Shown: piece after piece, positions 51,934 to 60,854 of the stretch
Layout of the letters: each line of letters opens with the position of its first letter
Position numbering within the stretch: position 1 is the first letter of the stretch
Source: Planctomycetota bacterium
GTDB lineage: Bacteria; Planctomycetota; UBA1135; UBA2386
Length of the DNA: 64,000 nt
Direction of reading: 5' to 3'
Assembly (NCBI GenBank): GCA_028281765.1
Contig: JANQJF010000075.1
Span: forward strand, 1-64,000
Position numbers and translations under genes: made by a program
The notes under the pieces: model-generated
What the model saw: the letters and a program-made list of their open reading frames with translations, nothing else
Told to the model about the DNA's origin: nothing
Database searches by the model: none

Positions 51934-52945
51934 GGTGACCTCCTTGATCGGCTGTCGTGCCGAACCCGTCGGAGTTCATGACGATCCGTCGGGTGCGACC
52001 GAGCAGCGACAGCCGCATGTTGCGCAGGTAGGCGGAGAGTCCGCGCGGGCCTGCCTCGCGCTTGATGTCCGTCAGGGTTCGCGCGAGTTCGTGCAGCGGC
52101 GCGACTTCTGCCTGCGCATTGTTGCGGGCGATTTCGACCGCACGCTTGCTCATCGTGATCTGCTGTTCGGCATCGGCACGCGCCGTGCTGATGTCCGCAG
52201 CGACCTGGTTTCGCGTGCTGTTGATCGCTGACAGCGCGTGATCGACCTCTCTCGGCGGATCGATCTCCGTAATCAGCGCGGCGTCGAGTTCGATGCCGTA
52301 TCGCTCCGGCGTCGAGAGGCACTGCTCTTCCATGAACTGGTTGAGCAGCGGGAGGTTCTTGCGGAGATCGTTGATCGAGACGCCCTCGGAGAGCTCGGTG
52401 GAAGCCTCTTCGGTTTCTCCCATCTCCTCGTCCGAGACGAGGCCTTGCCCCTTCGGATCGGTGAAGTTCGCGATGCGTTCGCGCAGCACGGAGACGAAAT
52501 AGCCCATCACGTGTTCGAGTGGGCTGCGCACGCCGAAGAAGTAGGGATACAGGTGATGCTCACTCACGCGGTAGCGGATCTGTCCGTTCACGCCCGTCGT
52601 GAGGTTGTCCTTCGTGACGGCCTCGATCGTCGACTGCTCCTTGGTCGGGTCCCACGTCAGGTCCGCGGACTGCGTAGCGACGGTGGCCTTGTGGAGCTTC
52701 TGCCACGGCCATTTGAAGTAGGGGCCTCCCGGAGGAATCGAGGCGATGGTCGGGTAGCGATACCGCTCGCCCTCCTCCTCGGAGAGCGTCGATTCGGGCG
52801 GCTCCGCGCCCGGGGTCCGAATCGCGCGACCGAAGCTCGTCAGCACGGCGCGTTGATCAGGGCGAACGGTGTAGAAACCGGTAGCGAGTGCCCAGGCGGC
52901 GAACGCGAAGGTCGCGCCGGCGAGCAATCCGAGAATCACGAGCAT
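51926..52945 (-). CDS. SPFH/band 7 domain membrane protein (first of a pair)
   Basis: 339 residues from an ATG at 52945, which begins a hydrophobic anchor (MLVILGLLAGATFAFAAWAL). The SPFH core reads TVRPDQRAVLTSFGRAIRTP (~30), PGGPYFKWPWQKLHKATV, a central strand region with TKDNLTTGVNGQIRYRVSE, and the helical arm DVDHALSAINSTRNQVAADI-like sequence near ~250. The insertion RTPGAEPPESTLSEEEGERY is unusual. The last residues are not hydrophobic, so only the N-terminus is membrane-bound. Its stop overlaps the start of the partner SPFH gene, a layout like hflK-hflC. Confidence 0.9.
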   Translation of the reverse strand: MLVILGLLAGATFAFAAWALATGFYTVRPDQRAVLTSFGRAIRTPGAEPPESTLSEEEGERYRYPTIASIPPGGPYFKWPWQKLHKATVATQSADLTWDPTKEQSTIEAVTKDNLTTGVNGQIRYRVSEHHLYPYFFGVRSPLEHVMGYFVSVLRERIANFTDPKGQGLVSDEEMGETEEASTELSEGVSINDLRKNLPLLNQFMEEQCLSTPERYGIELDAALITEIDPPREVDHALSAINSTRNQVAADISTARADAEQQITMSKRAVEIARNNAQAEVAPLHELARTLTDIKREAGPRGLSAYLRNMRLSLLGRTRRIVMNSDGFGTTADQGGHHA

Positions 52946-52997
52946 TGAGGGCTTCTCCTTGCGCGCCGTCTCAGGGCGGCGCGGATCGACGATACCC

Positions 52998-53027
52998 TCG
53001 GATGCGCGCGTATTCGCGCGCATCCGA
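52998..53027. terminator. 13-bp perfect hairpin upstream of the SPFH pair
   Basis: TCGGATGCGCGCG-TATT-CGCGCGCATCCGA, thirteen pairs, in the gap between the SPFH start at 52945 and the beta-oxidation gene ending at 53082. With the hairpin at 53054-53078 it forms a double-hairpin block that probably ends transcription of the upstream minus-strand gene. Confidence 0.5.
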
Positions 53028-53053
53028 ATCCTCGCGGGAGAAGCTTTCGAGGG

Positions 53054-53078
53054 TCGGTCCAGCCGTCGGCTGGACCGA
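53054..53078 (-). terminator. Hairpin directly after the bifunctional beta-oxidation gene
   Basis: Near-perfect palindrome TCGGTCCAGCCG-T-CGGCTGGACCGA starting 3 bp past the stop at 53082. It is positioned as a terminator for the minus-strand gene. No T-run follows. Confidence 0.5.
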
Positions 53079-53081
53079 GTC

Positions 53082-55106
53082 TCACGCGTGCACGAACTCG
53101 GCCTTCGCGCGCGGTCCCTTGGTCAGGAACGTGTCGACGCCGATGCGCATGTCCTTCGTCGTGCAGACCTTGCCGAAGCACTGCGCCTCGAAGTCGATCG
53201 CGTCACGCAGCGACATCTTGGCGCCGCCGAGGATTGCCTCGCAGAGGATCTCGTCGACGCGCTTGCTGCGGTGCTTGATGTCGACGTCGGCGAATACCTC
53301 GGGGACGTTCTCCATCGGCTCGCGGCGGATCGCCGGGCGCTCGGCCTTGCCGTCTGCGATCGCGGCGGCGAGTTCGATCGCACGCGGGACGAGTTCGCCT
53401 TCGACCGTCTCTTGGATCAGGCCGATCGCGAGCGCGTCTTCGGACGAGATCGGTCGCGCGGTGCGCAGGAGCTCCGCGGCCTTCTCGATGCCGACGAGGC
53501 GCGGCAGGCGCTGCGTGCCGCCGGCGCCCGGGATGATGCCGAGGTTCACTTCCGGCTGCGCGGCGAGGACCTTGAGGCCCGCGAGCGCGATGCGGGTCGT
53601 GCACGACATCGCGAGTTCGATACCACCGCCGAAGGCGAGGCCGTTCAGCGCGCAGACGATCGGCTTCTTCACGTCTTCGATCTTGTTGAGCGCGCCCTGC
53701 GACTCACGCGACGTCGCGACGCCTTGGTCCTCGTTCTCGATCTTTGCGAGGAAGTTGACGTCGGCGCCCGAGACGAAAGCCTTCTTGCCGAAGCCCGTGA
53801 GGACGATCGCCTTGACGCTGCCGTCGGCGTCGGCCTCCTGGCAACGGGTCGCGAGCTCGTGGAAGACGCTCTGGTCGAGCGCGTTCAAGACCTTCGGGCG
53901 ACGGATCGTGAGGACCGCGACGCCGTCGGTGTTGTTGCGCAGAACGTTGCGGATTTCCCACGGCGTGTTATCGGCGCCCTTCTCCTGCAGGCACTTCGCG
54001 ACCGGGAAGCCCGGGTTGTCCGCGGCGTACTCCTGCACGAGCTTGAGTGCTTCGGCGGTGCCGAGCTCGTTCATGAACTGGAACGCTGGCGCCGCGTCGA
54101 GCGCGAGCTCGGTGCCGAGATTGAAGTCCGACAGGTCGATCAGCCCCGCGTCGATGATCTCGCAGCAGATGCCGAAGTAGGCGCCGCGCAGCTTGCGCGT
54201 GATGGTTTCGCGCAAGTCGTCCGGCACGTCGACTTCCTCGCCGCGCTTCGGGACGTCCCAGTGCTCACCAGCCGCGACCTTGTCCTTGAGGCTCTGCGGC
54301 GTGCGGTACCACGTGTTGATCTTCGACGTGTAGTTGTCGAGGCCGACCGCGGTGATCGGGTTGCCGCCGGTCAGGTTCATCGCGGTGAAGAAGCCGATCG
54401 TCACGCCCACCGCGTCGCGCGCGACCATGTCGATCTGCTTGGTCGTGCCGATGCCCGCTTCGGCGAGCAGCGCGCTTGCGTGGAACATCCCTTCGAACAC
54501 CGGGTCGAGCGCGTAGCCGTAGCGGGACTGCACGCGCAGCGGCACCTTGCCGATCGCCTCGTAGAACGACATCAGCCAGTCGGAGACCGACGAGTCCGTG
54601 TCCTTGCCCTCGACGACCTCTACGACCATGTTGCGCTCGGCCGGGAAGAAGTAGTGCACGACCGCGCTGCGGTTCTTGTGCTTCGCCTGCTCGAAGATCG
54701 CCTCGGGCTCGAGGTGCGAGGAGTTCGACGCGAGGATCGCATCGTCCGCAACGAGGCCTTCGACCTGGCCGAAGATCTTCTGCTTGAGCCCCTTGTCCTC
54801 GGTCGCGGCTTCGATCACGAGCTCCGCGCCTTGGATCTGGTCGTAGTCGCTCGTGAATGTCACGTGCCCGACCATCTGGGTCTGCTGCTCGGGCGAGAAC
54901 GCGCCGGTCTCGACACCCTTGCCGACCTTCTTCTCGAGCTTGGCCTTGCCGCGCGCGAGCGCGTCCTCCGACACGTCGACGACGACGGTCTGCACGCCGA
55001 ACGGCGACAGGACCTTGGTGAAGAACAGGGCGATGTCAGGACCGATCTGGCCCGAGCCGATGACGGCGACCTTCGTCAGGGAGCGACCGCGGTGGTGAAA
55101 GGACAT
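53082..55106 (-). CDS. Bifunctional 3-hydroxyacyl-CoA dehydrogenase/enoyl-CoA hydratase, dehydrogenase first
   Basis: 674 residues. Residues ~10-400 are the 3-hydroxyacyl-CoA dehydrogenase: KVAVIGSGQIGPDIALFF (NAD-binding GxGxxG), ELVIEAATEDKGLKQKIF, NSSHLEPEAIF and VVHYFFPAERNMVVEVV (catalytic His region), then the helical domain. Residues ~415-674 are a crotonase: LTIRRPKVLNALDQSVFHEL, AFVSGADVNFLA (oxyanion hole), NGLAFGGGIELAMSC, and EVNLGIIPGAGGTQRLPRLVG with the catalytic Glu region. Domain order is opposite to FadB-type proteins and like that of archaeal crotonyl-CoA hydratase/3-hydroxybutyryl-CoA dehydrogenase fusions. No thiolase or acyl-CoA dehydrogenase gene is adjacent. Confidence 0.95.
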   Translation of the reverse strand: MSFHHRGRSLTKVAVIGSGQIGPDIALFFTKVLSPFGVQTVVVDVSEDALARGKAKLEKKVGKGVETGAFSPEQQTQMVGHVTFTSDYDQIQGAELVIEAATEDKGLKQKIFGQVEGLVADDAILASNSSHLEPEAIFEQAKHKNRSAVVHYFFPAERNMVVEVVEGKDTDSSVSDWLMSFYEAIGKVPLRVQSRYGYALDPVFEGMFHASALLAEAGIGTTKQIDMVARDAVGVTIGFFTAMNLTGGNPITAVGLDNYTSKINTWYRTPQSLKDKVAAGEHWDVPKRGEEVDVPDDLRETITRKLRGAYFGICCEIIDAGLIDLSDFNLGTELALDAAPAFQFMNELGTAEALKLVQEYAADNPGFPVAKCLQEKGADNTPWEIRNVLRNNTDGVAVLTIRRPKVLNALDQSVFHELATRCQEADADGSVKAIVLTGFGKKAFVSGADVNFLAKIENEDQGVATSRESQGALNKIEDVKKPIVCALNGLAFGGGIELAMSCTTRIALAGLKVLAAQPEVNLGIIPGAGGTQRLPRLVGIEKAAELLRTARPISSEDALAIGLIQETVEGELVPRAIELAAAIADGKAERPAIRREPMENVPEVFADVDIKHRSKRVDEILCEAILGGAKMSLRDAIDFEAQCFGKVCTTKDMRIGVDTFLTKGPRAKAEFVHA

Positions 55107-55193
55107 GGTTTCGTGGTGCGGGGGGTGAGGTTCGCTGGCGCGAAAGGAGTCGGAATGGGGGGCGGAGAGTATAGGCCCGCCCGTCCAGGCGCT

Positions 55194-55550
55194 CTAACTC
55201 TCGAACAGCTCCACCAATTTCTCCGGCGGCCGAGCCACCACTGCCCGCTCCCCCCGCACCACGATCGGTCGCTCCAGCAGGATCGGGTGCGCGACGATCG
55301 CGTCGAGCAGTGTGTCGTTCGATGCGTTTGCCAACCCGAGCTCGGCATACGGGGCTTCCTTCGCCCGCATGAACGTCCGCGGGTCGTCGGTGCCGAGCTG
55401 CTGCATCAACGTCTCCAGCTCCGCGCGCGTTGGCGCCTCGTCGAGATACGCGCGCACGCGCAGCTCGACGCCGCGCTCCTCGAGGAGTTCCCGCGCCTTG
55501 CGCGCCTTCGAACACCGCGGGTTGAACCAGATGTCGATTGCTTCGGTCAT
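55194..55550 (-). CDS. arsC: Arsenate reductase family protein (ArsC, glutaredoxin type)
   Basis: 118 residues from an ATG at 55550, typical for the family; an upstream in-frame start would add 19 residues of unlike sequence. The catalytic cysteine is in WFNPRCSKARKARELLEERG, and the arginines that bind arsenate in ArsC are matched by FMRAKEAPYAELGL and HPILLERPIVVRGERAVVARP. The likely reaction is reduction of arsenate to arsenite with glutathione and glutaredoxin, although relatives of this fold also act as Spx-like or stress proteins. No arsenic efflux or ArsR gene is nearby, so its role in resistance is uncertain. Confidence 0.88.
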   Translation of the reverse strand: MTEAIDIWFNPRCSKARKARELLEERGVELRVRAYLDEAPTRAELETLMQQLGTDDPRTFMRAKEAPYAELGLANASNDTLLDAIVAHPILLERPIVVRGERAVVARPPEKLVELFES

Positions 55551-55594
55551 CGTGGGGATGGTAGTCACGCGACCCTGGCGGGACGATACCGAAC

Positions 55595-56539
55595 ATGCTC
55601 GTCGCAATCCTCTCGTGTCTCGCGTTCGCGCAACAGCCAGTCGAGCCGGCCGCGCCGAAACCCCGACCCGTCCAGGTGTTCGTCCTCGCCGGACAGTCCA
55701 GCATGCAGGGCCAGGCCGTCGTCGACCTCGACCACGAGAAGTACTACAACGGCGGCCGCGGCACCCTCGTCAAGCTGATGCAGGACGACGAGAAGGCGGC
55801 TCGGTTTGCGCACCTTCGGAACGCCGACGGCACGTGGGTCGAACGCGGCGACGTCTTCATGTCCTACCGGCGCAAGGACGATGACTTGCGGACCGGCCCG
55901 CTTTCGATCGGCTTCGCGGCATACTCCGGCAAGCACCACTTCGGCGTCGAGCTCCAGTTCGGACACCTGGTCGGCGATGCGATCGATGCGCCCGTTCTCC
56001 TGATCAAGACCGCGTGGGGCGGCAAGAGCCTGCACGTGGACTTTCGACCGCCGAGCGTCGGCGGCACGGTCGGGCCGTACTACGAGAAGATGCTCGCCGA
56101 GGTCGACGCGGCGCTCGCGAACATCGCGGAGCTCGTGCCCGACTACGACGCGAAGGCCGGCTACGAGCTGCGCGGTTTCGTCTGGTTCCAGGGCTGGAAC
56201 GACATGTTCGATCGCAAGGCCGAGGCCGACTACGAGCAGAACCTCGTCCACTTGATCGACGACGTGCGGGCGGCGTGGAAGTGCCCCGACCTGCCGGTCG
56301 TCGTCGGGGAGACCGGCAACGGCGGCAACATGAAGGTGCGCGGCGGACAGAAGCGTGCGACCGAGCGCGAGCGGTTCGCCGGCACGGTCACGTTCGTGCC
56401 GACCGAGGCGTTCTTGCGCCCCAAGGAGCAGTCGCCGAATACGGGCCACGGTCACCACTGGTTCGGCAATGCCGAGAGCTACTTCCTGATCGGCGACGCG
56501 ATGGGCAAGGCGATGTGTGCTCTGCTCGAGAGGGACTAG
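55595..56539 (+). CDS. Secreted SASA-family carbohydrate esterase
   Basis: 314 residues with a short signal peptide (MLVAILSCLAFA). SASA/sialate-O-acetylesterase marks are VFVLAGQSSMQGQA (block I; the nucleophile Ser follows GQS), LIKTAWGGKSLHVDFRPPS, GFVWFQGWNDMFD, and a C-terminal HHWFGNAESYFLIGDAMGKAM that holds the acid/base His region. The family removes acetyl groups from sugars outside the cell. Most members read GQSNM; here it is GQSSM. It is divergent from arsC (45 bp) and convergent with the WD40-like gene, overlapping it by 4 bp. Confidence 0.92.
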   Translation: MLVAILSCLAFAQQPVEPAAPKPRPVQVFVLAGQSSMQGQAVVDLDHEKYYNGGRGTLVKLMQDDEKAARFAHLRNADGTWVERGDVFMSYRRKDDDLRTGPLSIGFAAYSGKHHFGVELQFGHLVGDAIDAPVLLIKTAWGGKSLHVDFRPPSVGGTVGPYYEKMLAEVDAALANIAELVPDYDAKAGYELRGFVWFQGWNDMFDRKAEADYEQNLVHLIDDVRAAWKCPDLPVVVGETGNGGNMKVRGGQKRATERERFAGTVTFVPTEAFLRPKEQSPNTGHGHHWFGNAESYFLIGDAMGKAMCALLERD

Positions 56540-56922
56540 TCGATTGCGTAGATCCGCACCTTCGCATCCTCGTGGGAGATCGCGAAGTGCTTGCCGTCCG
56601 GGGACCGTCGCATCATCAACGCCATCGCGGGCAGGGCGAACCGCCACTTGCCGTTCGGCGAGAACGTGATCGCGCCGCGTTCGGAGTCAGGACCGCGCAG
56701 CTCGGTGACGACCTCCCAGCGCTGCGTGTCGCTTACCTGGATCGAACCGTGGCGGCGCAGCGTCGCGAGCCACGGTTTCTTCGGGGACCAGGCGAGGATC
56801 GCGCTCGGGTCGTCGAGCTTCCACTCCCGCACGAGCCGGAGTGGTTCGGTCGAGGGGCCGGTCGCCTCGGACGGTGCGGTCTGGGCGAAAGCCGTGCTGG
56901 CCCAGCAGCACGTCCGTGCCAC
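56536..56922 (-). CDS. WD40-like fragment, uncertain gene
   Basis: 128 residues from a GTG at 56922 with a leader-like start (MARTCCWASTAFAQ). A two- to three-blade beta-propeller pattern is visible: AILAWSPKKPWLATLRRHGS, GAITFSPNGKWRFALPA and RRSPDGKHFAISHEDAKVRI. It is far shorter than normal WD40 proteins, so it is either a fragment, a diverged member or a short two-blade protein. The upstream in-frame sequence (CPIAWLVAR) could extend the leader, but no clear start is there. Confidence 0.5.
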   Translation of the reverse strand: MARTCCWASTAFAQTAPSEATGPSTEPLRLVREWKLDDPSAILAWSPKKPWLATLRRHGSIQVSDTQRWEVVTELRGPDSERGAITFSPNGKWRFALPAMALMMRRSPDGKHFAISHEDAKVRIYAID

Positions 56923-57165
56923 GAGCCACGCGATGGGGCAGCGGCGAAAAGGGGCGGTACATGCCGGAGACCTGCAGACACGGGCAACAGCCGGAACGTA
57001 AGCGACGATCCGGACTTTTGCGTTCGTGCCGTGATTTCGGCGCCGCGACGGCCTTGGATTTTCCTCAGCCTGTTACCGCAAGCCGCAGCGGTACTCCTGA
57101 ACCGCGCCCCGTCGCCCGCGATCCGAGTTAGACTCGCGGCGACCCCTTCGACCGAAAGGCCCCGC

Positions 57166-59040
57166 GTGCTTCCCAATCTCTGCCGCGTCGCGATGACGAT
57201 GATGGCCGTCGCCGCTCCCGTTCTGGCGCACGGAGGTCAGTTTCGCGGTCCGCCCGCGGGGCCGCTGACGCCGGGCGGCGGACCGGTCGGACCGAAGAGC
57301 CCCGGTGCGCGCACCGGCGGACTCGGGGGCATCGGCGGCCCGACGAGCTGGATGTCGTGGTGGGAGTACAACAAGGCGCCGTTCCTGCGGCTGCGCGAAG
57401 CGATCCACGATCCGGGCACGGTCGAAGCGTCGGACAACCAGGTCAAGCTCGAGACGCTTGCGCCCGATCTGGCGATGAAGCGGGACATGATCCTGCCGCA
57501 GCTCGTCGAACTCGCGGACAAGGCGAGCAGTCGCGACGTGCAGACCGCGTGCCTGATCGCGGCGGCCAAGATCGGCGTCGACCATCGTGAGTTCGAGCTA
57601 CTGCCGATCCTGACGAAGCGACTGACTCGTGGGGATCAGGAGATCCGCGAGACCGCGGCCCTGAGTCTCGGCGTGACGCGTCGGCGCGACGCGTTGCCGA
57701 TCCTCTTTGATCTCGCGACAAACTCTCGCGGCGCGCGGCGACTCGTCAAGCGTGAAGAAGTCAGCGAGCGCACGCGCGCGTTTGCGATCTATGGCATCGG
57801 ACTCGCGGTCGAACGCGACCTCGATCTGCCCTCGCAGCGGAAGGCGTTCGCCGTTCTGTCCGGCCTCCTCGAGGAAGATGATCGTGACATCCAGGTCGCC
57901 GCACTGCAGGCGCTGAGCGTTCTCAACGTCGACCTCGACACTCCGGGGCACAAGCGGCTGCTGTGGCAGGTCACGGAGAAGCTCTGGGAGTTCTACGGTC
58001 GCGACGTCGGCCGCGCGCGCGAGATGATCCAGGCACACGCGTCGACGTCCGTCGCGCGTCTGCTCGGTCGCGGCGAGAGTGCCGAGCACGAGCGCGCGAA
58101 GCGCATGCTCGCGCGCGAACTCACGACGAAGCGCAAGCGCCGCAGCCCGCCGATCCAGCAGTCAGCGGTCATCGCACTCGGCAAGCTCGTGCAGCGCGAA
58201 GAGCGACACCCCGGCGACGCCCAGTACACGGAAGTGCTACAGAAGTACGCGAAGGAAGGCGGCGACCAGCTCGCGCGCTTCCTCTGCCTGATGTCGCTCG
58301 CCGAGATCGGCGGCGCGTCGAACCGCGACTTCCTCCACAAGATGCTGCGCGAAGGCGGCAAGGCCACGGAGCGCCCGTGGGCGGCTCTCGGACTCGGCGT
58401 GCTCGCGTTCTACGAGCGGACCGCGCCGGGTGGCGTCGTCGATACCACGACCGGCAAGGCGCTGAAGAAGCAGCTGCGCGAGGTCAAGACCGACACGTTC
58501 CGCGCCGCGGCGGCGGTGGCACTCGGTCTCACCGGCTACCCCGGCGCGAACAAGGAGCTGACGAAGCTGCTCGACAAGAATCGCATGAACGAGGTGCTGC
58601 GCGGTTACATCGCGATCGGCTTCGCACTCATGGATGCGAAGGAGATGATCCCGAAGCTGCGCAGCGTCGTCGCGGACAGCAAGCACATGCCGCTCTTGAT
58701 GATGCAGGCCTCGATCGCGCTCGGGAAGCTGGGCGACAAGGACGCGATCAAGCTGCTGTCCAAGGTGCTCAAGAAGGGCAACGCGAACGTCGCGCGGCTC
58801 AGCGGCATCGCGACGGCGTTCCGCTACATCGGCGACCGCCGCGCGGTCGCGGAGCTGATCAAGCTCCTGAAGGATCGCGAGCTCACGAAGCTCTCGCGCG
58901 CGTTCGTCGCGGCGGCGCTCGGGGGCGTGTCCGACGCGAACATGCTGCCGTGGAACTCGATCTACTCGATCGGTACGAACTATCGGGCGCGTGTGTCGAC
59001 ACTGTCCGGTGCCGGCACGGGTGTGTTGGACATTCTGTAG
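57166..59040 (+). CDS. Secreted HEAT-repeat protein
   Basis: 624 residues from a GTG at 57166 preceded by an aaagg ribosome binding site. The leader (LCRVAMTMMAVAAPVLAHGG) leads into a Gly/Pro-rich stretch and a short motif SWMSWWEYNKAPFL. About ten HEAT/Armadillo-type helical pairs follow: REFELLPILTKRL, ETAALSLGVTRRRDALPILF, VAALQALSVLN, FRAAAAVALGLTGYPGANKEL, LMMQASIALGKLGDKDAIKL and others. HEAT arrays form scaffolds. Planctomycetes contain many secreted HEAT proteins of unknown role. The SWxSWWEYNK motif appears conserved-looking but I cannot place it. Confidence 0.88.
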   Translation: MLPNLCRVAMTMMAVAAPVLAHGGQFRGPPAGPLTPGGGPVGPKSPGARTGGLGGIGGPTSWMSWWEYNKAPFLRLREAIHDPGTVEASDNQVKLETLAPDLAMKRDMILPQLVELADKASSRDVQTACLIAAAKIGVDHREFELLPILTKRLTRGDQEIRETAALSLGVTRRRDALPILFDLATNSRGARRLVKREEVSERTRAFAIYGIGLAVERDLDLPSQRKAFAVLSGLLEEDDRDIQVAALQALSVLNVDLDTPGHKRLLWQVTEKLWEFYGRDVGRAREMIQAHASTSVARLLGRGESAEHERAKRMLARELTTKRKRRSPPIQQSAVIALGKLVQREERHPGDAQYTEVLQKYAKEGGDQLARFLCLMSLAEIGGASNRDFLHKMLREGGKATERPWAALGLGVLAFYERTAPGGVVDTTTGKALKKQLREVKTDTFRAAAAVALGLTGYPGANKELTKLLDKNRMNEVLRGYIAIGFALMDAKEMIPKLRSVVADSKHMPLLMMQASIALGKLGDKDAIKLLSKVLKKGNANVARLSGIATAFRYIGDRRAVAELIKLLKDRELTKLSRAFVAAALGGVSDANMLPWNSIYSIGTNYRARVSTLSGAGTGVLDIL

Positions 59041-59102
59041 CGTGCGGATAGCGTCACGCGGCCCATGCCGGCCGCGTTCGTTCGTTTGAAGTTCCACGCC
59101 TG

Positions 59103-59669
59103 ATGTTCGCGAAGCTCCTCGACGTCCTCGAGCGCAGCCACTCCACGGTGTTCTGGCCGTATCAATTGGCCAGCTTCGCGCTGTTCTGGTTCGGGGGTTT
59201 CTACACCGGCTGGGGGATCGCGGAGTGGTACGGCAATGGCGATGCCGTCTGGGCATCCGCGCGAAACGGTACAGGTGCCTTCTTCCTTTGGTGGGGCCTG
59301 CAGTGGGACACGGCGCCGATCGGTGACGAGCGGACCGTGGACGACGTCGAGGCGGAGCGGAAGCGGCAGCGCGAGAGCCTCCGTGCGCCGAAGCGTCCGC
59401 TCGAGCCGCGGCAGCAGCGTCCGCGGCTTCGGCTCGTGGCATGGTCGCTGCTGATCACGTCCGGGCTCGGTCTGGGCGTCTCGCCGATCTGGATCGAGTC
59501 CATCGAGCAGGCCAGTGCCGTGTGCACCGCGATCGGCGTGGCCGCGCTGCTGGCGCTCGCTGGCGTCGTCGTCGATGCCCGCGCACGGGACCAGGCGACG
59601 CCGTGGGTACGGCTCTACCGGCTGGTATTCCCGGCGCGCAGGCGCCCGCGAAGGTGCGATTCGGCCTGA
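59103..59669 (+). CDS. Integral membrane protein of unknown function
   Basis: 188 residues with about three to four hydrophobic segments: YQLASFALFWFGGFYTGWG (~19-38), a GTGAFFLWWGLQW segment (~56-68), LRLVAWSLLITSGLGLGV (~106-124) and AVCTAIGVAALLALAGVVV (~137-156), joined by an Arg-rich cytoplasmic loop. No family recognised. It follows the HEAT-repeat gene by 62 bp on the same strand. Confidence 0.6.
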   Translation: MFAKLLDVLERSHSTVFWPYQLASFALFWFGGFYTGWGIAEWYGNGDAVWASARNGTGAFFLWWGLQWDTAPIGDERTVDDVEAERKRQRESLRAPKRPLEPRQQRPRLRLVAWSLLITSGLGLGVSPIWIESIEQASAVCTAIGVAALLALAGVVVDARARDQATPWVRLYRLVFPARRRPRRCDSA

Positions 59670-59816
59670 TCGGCGCGGCGAACCGGTCGAAATGTGCAGA
59701 ACTCCGGGGGGATGGCCGCGATGCAGCACCGCCCGAGTGAGTGTGGCGAGGAACTCGCGCGCGCGTTCGCGATCGAATCGGGACGCACCGGCGAGCTGCG
59801 CCTTTGATCAGAGTGA

Positions 59817-60842
59817 TCAGCGGTAGTGCTCGACCGGCCGCGGGATCACGCCGAGCTTCGCGTAGTTGAACCCGCTCGGCAGCGGTTCGTATTCGCCGAC
59901 GATGTCGACGCTGCTCGTCGGTTCGATGTGATTCTCGAGGCCGAGACACCAGTACGCGGCGTTGATCGTCATGCGACGCAAGCCCGCGCTCTGGTAGTCG
60001 CGCGCGCTGCCCATCGTGACGTGGAAGACGCGCGCGGTCTTTCCGGTCGACCCGGTCCAACTCTTGGTCCACGCGATCGGCAGCGGGATCTTCTTCGGGT
60101 TGGGTTCGTCGCCGTGCTCGCGGCCGAGCAGCGGCTGACCGAGCATGAGCGCCGTGCACTCGTCGCGCAGTGACTCGCCCTCCTTGTAGGTGCGGTAGAC
60201 GTCCGACGGACCCCACACGTCGTCGACGCCGCGCAGGATCGGATGATCGGCCTGTTCGGGAACCGCGATCCCGCGCGTCGAGTCGCGATGCCAGTTGCCG
60301 TGGTGCTTGCGGAACGACCCACCGAGCACGTCTTCGCCGAAACGCACGCGCTTCCCGTCGATCTCGTACGGGAAGTTCTGCAGGAAGCCGTGGTTTGCCG
60401 TGCGGATGCCGATGACCGGTCGGCCGGAGTCGAGGTAGTCGATGATGTGGCCGACCTGCTCGTCGGGCAGCGTGATCAGGCGAGTCTGCAGGATGACGAG
60501 GTCCGCGCTCGCGAGGTGCTCGAGACCGGGGATGTCGTGGGTCACGGTTTCGTCTTCCCACCGGATCTTCTTGGTGGGATCGACGAGGCCCTGCTCGTTG
60601 ACGCCGAACAGGACCGTGCAGTGGAAGCCATGGTGCTTCGCGAGGATCTTCGCGAGCATCGGCAGCGACTGTTCACTGCGATACTCCTGCTCGGCGGAGA
60701 CGAGAACGACGTGACGGCCGTCACCCGGTCCGCCGGTCGCGGCGTAGGTCAACCAGCGCGGGTCTTCGGGTACGGGGTGCTCCGGGAGCGCGGTGCACGC
60801 GGGGATCGAGACCAGGCATGCCAGGGCGAGGAGGCGAATCAT
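59817..60842 (-). CDS. ThuA-like lipoprotein
   Basis: 341 residues from an ATG at 60842; the leader MIRLLALACLVSIPAC ends in a lipobox (IPAC). The body follows the ThuA/trehalose-utilisation class I glutamine amidotransferase-like fold: HVVLVSAEQEYRSEQSLPML, ADLVILQTRLITLPDEQVGHI, GRPVIGIRTANHGFL (where the amidotransferase Cys would lie), and VFHVTMGSARDYQSAGLRRM. The nucleophile Cys of true amidotransferases is absent here, as is common in ThuA-like proteins of planctomycetes. It lies just downstream of the MITE-like element. Confidence 0.85.
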   Translation of the reverse strand: MIRLLALACLVSIPACTALPEHPVPEDPRWLTYAATGGPGDGRHVVLVSAEQEYRSEQSLPMLAKILAKHHGFHCTVLFGVNEQGLVDPTKKIRWEDETVTHDIPGLEHLASADLVILQTRLITLPDEQVGHIIDYLDSGRPVIGIRTANHGFLQNFPYEIDGKRVRFGEDVLGGSFRKHHGNWHRDSTRGIAVPEQADHPILRGVDDVWGPSDVYRTYKEGESLRDECTALMLGQPLLGREHGDEPNPKKIPLPIAWTKSWTGSTGKTARVFHVTMGSARDYQSAGLRRMTINAAYWCLGLENHIEPTSSVDIVGEYEPLPSGFNYAKLGVIPRPVEHYR

Positions 60843-60854
60843 CGCCGCAGACTC

